From: Bugula neritina
Taxonomy: Eukaryota > Bryozoa > Gymnolaemata > Cheilostomatida > Bugulidae
Reading direction: 5' to 3'
DNA: 64,000 nucleotides
NCBI GenBank assembly: GCA_964035545.1
Contig: OZ037768.1
Location: forward strand, 6,005,241-6,069,240
The notes under the pieces were generated by a model that saw nothing but the letters and a program-made list of their open reading frames with translations, made no database searches and was not told the origin of the DNA. A program made the position numbers and the translations under genes. Every line of letters starts with the position of its first letter. The stretch's first letter is position 1. This document shows, piece by piece, positions 60,001 through 64,000 of this stretch.

Positions 60001-62773
60001 GGAGACGAAAGACAGGTTCAAATGGCAAATAATTCTTGTAATCTTTTATTAGCCTTGCACTATCTTTTTCAAAGTTTTTGGTGCTTATTGTTCCCTGTGT
60101 GATCAACTCATCCCAACAACTTTGTATAGCGAATATCCTCTTAGTAGCAAATGCCAGCTTTTGGGAATCTGTCTTGACTTTCAGTCTTTCAAACTCTTCA
60201 CCATTTTGAGGTTCTTCAAGCTAGAATATGACAAATTCTATTTATTAAGGAAGAATTAATGTCAAATTTTACAAAGCTGTTTCACAAATCGTCTAATTAA
60301 TGTACCTGTAGGTTTAATTCGACCAAATTAATAATTTGAAATTAGTGCAAGCTCATCCTAATTATCCAATCAGTTTCAAAATTTATTATAAAGTGAAGTA
60401 AAAATAGAGGTAAACCTTTACATTTTTTGAAGTTGTTGCTTATATATTCAATTAATAAGTTATACAAAATTCTTACTTTTTGATTTGCCAACATGAGTTT
60501 TCTCAGGGCTTTATCCCTCTGGATCTGTTCCAACACTTTCATTCTATTATCAACTCGCTTCTTTCTCTTTACCCCCTTTAGCAACTTCTGTTTTGATTTT
60601 CGTTTCTTTTTTCGTTTCTTTGCTGGTTTAGCAGCTATGTTCAAATCTAACTCAATACCATCTGGCAAGTCTTCAATGTTGATAGCATTAGTCTGTTGGG
60701 AGTTGTTTTCTTTTTCTATGTCTGATTTATCATCATCGTCTTCATCTGACAGCCCATCTGTAAAGAGGCAGAGCAAAACTATTTAAACTGATTATACCAC
60801 ACCAAAGGCAAGCTGAAAAGAGAATAATTAGCAGCATTAATAGCTGTTGTTAATAGTTATTCTATAAATTATATTTTAAATTTTATATTTTAAATAGGTG
60901 ATCTCTGTAATAAGATGTTGGTGAGTATCACTATTTGTAATACTAGTCAACAATTATTCCGCTTTTTGCAAATGATTCATAAAAAATATTGTTTGTATTA
61001 CCTTGCCCTTCATCGCAAGAATCATCTTGGTGTGGATCATAGAAAAACTCATAAAGGCAGTGATAAATTGTTTCGTGGAAGAACTTTTTCACTTGAGCTA
61101 GATGTGCAACGTCTTTTAGAAATTGTTCAAAGAAACTTGCTACATTTTCTGCTTCTTCAGCACTGGAGGCAGTTACTTTATACAACTCGACACACTCGAT
61201 CAGGGCATTTATAGAAGTTATTTTCAGCATCCCTTTGTTCCCTGCTTTTAGTACCAACTAAAACCAATATAATTCATCATACATAATATACATAATACAA
61301 CTCATTATGCTCATGCAGCATTGACCTATAATACACTAAATATCAAACCACCTTATAAATTTGTAATTTATAAATTAATTAAGGTTATTTATGCATCAAA
61401 CAAAAATTAGTAATGGCTTGTCAAATAAGAAATTAAGACCAATGGTAACTGGTGTTCAGCCACTGTATCTCGCATAGTACAATGTGACTTCTACTGTTAA
61501 ACCACAAATGGTAGCTATGTAATTGTATGTAATATAACATATGATCTCATGACTCTACTTATCACAACATAATTTCCTAAGCAGAATGGTTGAATGTAAT
61601 GCTATAATAACACTATTTAATATTTAAGGATCACCTACTACAGCATTACTGGAATAAACATTATTACAAATAATCAATATAGCATGAAATGGACATTACT
61701 AATTGTAGAGTATTACTATATATATAATTATACTCTTGTGGCATGAAATAATATATCATCACTTGTAGAATGGGAAGTGTTATTAAGAACACTTATTATG
61801 AGTACAATTCACTATAAATATATTGTTCATTGTGAAATAGTTCATGATCTCTTCAACTTCTTTTCACACTAAACCATAAAGTACTACAGCTCATAAACAA
61901 AAAGTCTTTGTCTCATACCTTCAAGTTTTTATGAAGCTCTTCTAGTGACAGCTTGGAGTAAGTAATAATCAGCAACTTTTCAAATGCAGATAGTTGTCTT
62001 GCAAAGTTGTCGTGTTGCTGGTCTGTCGTTGTGTTCATTGGTCCAGGCCCAGTCTAAAATTAACAGCAGTGCACAATTTGTATATTGCATAGACAGTAGG
62101 TCTATTAAAAAGAAAAGTCTATTAATTTGTAAACTTTGAATTTGAGATGTGCTGACGTTTTGTTATATAAAAATGTATTATATGTTTATAATGACAATTT
62201 ATTGTGGGTATAAAGTGTAATGAGCTCCCTATCTTATCACATAAGGCAAAAATAAACCTGTCACAGCAACCCTAGTATAGATTTAGGCTATGGCCATATT
62301 TTGCATGTAAGAAAAATATAATCTTTTGGTTATTATCCTAAAAACGGTATTAACAAACTTCTATTCAATAGTAGGTACTAAATTAGATAAATGCAACACA
62401 TTATCACATTGCTCTTCTGAATGCATTTGCTCCATTCTTCAATTTCCATTACTGTAAATGTTAGTTACAAATTGACTGTTATAGCAAGCAGTCAGCAATT
62501 TATTGCTCTTCACAAACAAGGAAGATGTTTATAGCCTTAAACTCCACAGTAGACTACTTCTCAAGTTTATTAATATTAAATAAGTGAACATTAATGTTAT
62601 CATAACATATTTTAAACTTGTGAAGTGTAGGCAATGCACGCCTAATTCAAATAGCAAAATTTTTATTTCGGACCTAAATGTACCATATATACCTGTAGAG
62701 TATAGAATAAAATGAAGGTAGATGTACTACTTACCAGCCTCAGTTCCAGCAAATGGTCAGTTAGAAACTCCAT
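57010..62773 (-). CDS. Large coiled-coil, probably nuclear protein of unknown function
   Basis: Six exons: 62735..62773, 61919..62053, 61002..61257, 60477..60757, 58717..60220, 57010..58004, giving 1069 residues. I do not recognise the family. Residues about 20-140 look all-helical (LSAFEKLLIITYSKLSLEEL through FFEQFLKDVAHL and HCLYEFF). An acidic stretch (SDEDDDDKSD) follows, then a strongly basic one at about 187-211 (AKKRKKKRKSKQK, KGVKRKKR) that should act as a nuclear localisation signal. A second helical region and a long charged coiled coil fill about 260-470 (EREKELKEYYKQLKAE). A PPPPLPP run lies near 590. The last 330 residues are low-complexity, rich in Pro, Lys and Ser, with an acidic VLSDDEDE near the end that resembles a SUMO-interacting motif with acidic flank. 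Start ATG 62773 is supported only by a 13-codon first exon with correct phase. Confidence 0.83.
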
Positions 62774-63505
62774 TTTTCATATAGGCTTACCATTCATAAA
62801 ACTGAAGCTAGTTTAACTGCCATTGCTCTGCACACTAGTACAGTATATTTCCTGTAGCCATGTACTTGTGGCACTCACTGGCTGAACTAGCAAGATGAGT
62901 AGAGGAGCACCATGACTATGAAAACTTTGCGTCAATCAACATACAAGTAATTTATATTGATCTTAGCTGCTAAAGGTAATAATTACATTTATAGATTTTT
63001 ACGTGTCATAACAATAGCTTCACCAAAAGCTTAAACCTCAAGGATAATCAATATATAAATAACAACATAGCTACGAGTATGATAAACACACTCAGGAGAC
63101 TTCAAATGATATTTTATTGTGAAATACGTAATAATAATTGACCAAAATAGAATGCACTGTATTATATATGCACATTGATGGTTCAATCAAGTCAACATTG
63201 TCTGCTCAATAACTGAAGAATAATTAATATGTATAAATTACTACTTACTGTCAGTATATTGTAGAGATATACACTTCAACTAGCGCTTCCATTAAATAAA
63301 TGACAACAAGAAGTGAGAAACTAGAGAGTAGCAGTGCATTTTAAAATATATAATTGTATTTTATTTATACAGTAAAAATACCTATCAACATTCAAGTACA
63401 AGTATTACAATATCAGCACCAACAACCTACTTAGATGAGGTGTTGTTTGACAAACACCTGCACACACTTGACTGTACACTTCACACTTGACATGGGGCTA
63501 CTCAA
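62774..63505. other. Upstream region of the coiled-coil gene
   Basis: AT-rich with no supported exon. It should contain the promoter and 5' UTR of the coiled-coil gene at its left end and the 3' flank of the next minus-strand gene at its right end. Confidence 0.45.
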
Positions 63506-63654
63506 TCAGCTGCTGCTGCTACACTTCCTATATTTACACTGAATCCAAACTCTGTACATTTTAAGCTGCCGCTGCCTGTTGACCTGCAGTCTTCTGTCAA
63601 CTAAATTGCTTTCTTCAGTCAAACCTGCCTTGGTAAGCATTTCTCTCATCTCCT
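63506..63654 (-). CDS. Possible terminal exon of a further gene (partial)
   Basis: An acceptor (TGTTATTACAG on the minus strand) opens a 149-base frame that ends at TGA 63506-63508. It encodes about 49 residues of charged, helical character ([19 protein letters not shown], then [20 protein letters not shown]). The composition is more gene-like than its surroundings. I do not recognise the protein. Preceding exons would lie at higher coordinates. The stretch 63655-63900 is also fairly open on this strand, behind another acceptor (TTTTTTTTCAG, at about 63898), so the exon could be longer or the gene differently spliced. Confidence 0.38.
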
Positions 63655-64000
63655 CTGTAATAACAGTTGTGACAGATCAGTAAAAAAGTTACTATACACC
63701 ACTGATGAAAAGTTACGTCCCACTACCCGAACAGGACAAAGCGGAGATAGGTGATAATTGTTTAATGTTGTGGTTGTGAATTGGATTTGGTTGTTGGATA
63801 TTGTGCTCAATAGTGGGGAAAATGAGAAGTGGCCAGAAGTTCTGGTCTGAACTCCCACAAGAACTCTGTGTGATACAAACACTGCCTGCACAACTAAACT
63901 GAAAAAAAATAACCTTATTAACCATTGCTATGTTTAAAATTGTAATCTGCCTAATCAAATTTACTTTTTTGTTTTCTAATATTAGCATTTCTGTAACAGA
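63655..64000. other. Right edge of window, unresolved
   Basis: Two overlapping minus-strand frames (63646-63891 and 63713-63988) are open here without a recognisable domain. The sequence could be intron, UTR or an exon of the gene ending at 63506. I could not find a frame that joins cleanly to the 63654 acceptor. Confidence 0.3.

Noticed and set aside
57010-62773. Assignment of the coiled-coil gene to UVSSA or DAXX
   Set aside because: Domain layout is loosely similar (N-terminal helices, acidic and SUMO-motif-like C-terminus), but I could find no matching conserved segments.

Overview
This window looks like a piece of nuclear genome from an invertebrate animal. It is very AT-rich. Its genes are split into many short exons by phase-consistent introns, mostly GT-AG with a few GC-AG. 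It contains (TA)n and pentanucleotide microsatellites, a tRNA-derived SINE family and non-autonomous DNA transposons. The proteins are animal families: SH2 adaptor, LRR surface protein, MOV10 helicases and the NEDD8 protease SENP8. I cannot name the phylum from sequence alone. I see no bacterial operons, tRNA or rRNA genes, CRISPR arrays or viral genes.

Layout. About 0.4-1.1 kb (+): the last two exons of an SH2-domain protein whose 5' part lies outside. About 2.0-11.0 kb (-): a nine-exon gene for a secreted or surface LRR protein with a fibronectin-III-like region and a hydrophobic C-terminus. About 14.3-52.1 kb (-): three complete head-to-tail paralogues of the RNA helicase MOV10 (called A, B and C here; 1091, 1110 and 1103 codons). 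They occupy some 38 kb and share exon lengths and intron phases. About 53.7-56.8 kb (+): a complete six-exon SENP8/NEDP1 gene, divergent from helicase C. About 57.0-62.8 kb (-): a six-exon gene for a 1069-residue coiled-coil, probably nuclear protein I do not recognise, with a 3' end that appears to overlap that of SENP8. At about 63.5 kb (-) there is a likely terminal exon of another gene.

I rebuilt every gene by hand by matching splice phases. All six complete models give an exact multiple of three with no internal stop. The most interesting part is the MOV10 cluster. All three helicases keep the SF1 motifs, so all may be active. All three also carry an N-terminal module of three zinc fingers: two C2H2 fingers of the U1/JAZ-like type with five residues between the histidines, around a degenerate finger whose last histidine is replaced by Asp or Glu. 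Pairs of paralogues share short, nearly identical DNA tracts, in one case running into an intron, which suggests gene conversion. B has precisely lost an intron that A and C keep. C has unusual substitutions in helicase motifs.

MOV10-family helicases act in RNA silencing and in restricting retroelements and RNA viruses, so a tandem zinc-finger expansion could be a lineage-specific RNA-defence cluster. That role is inference. Introns of B and C hold two MITE-like elements, two SINE copies and several tandem repeats.
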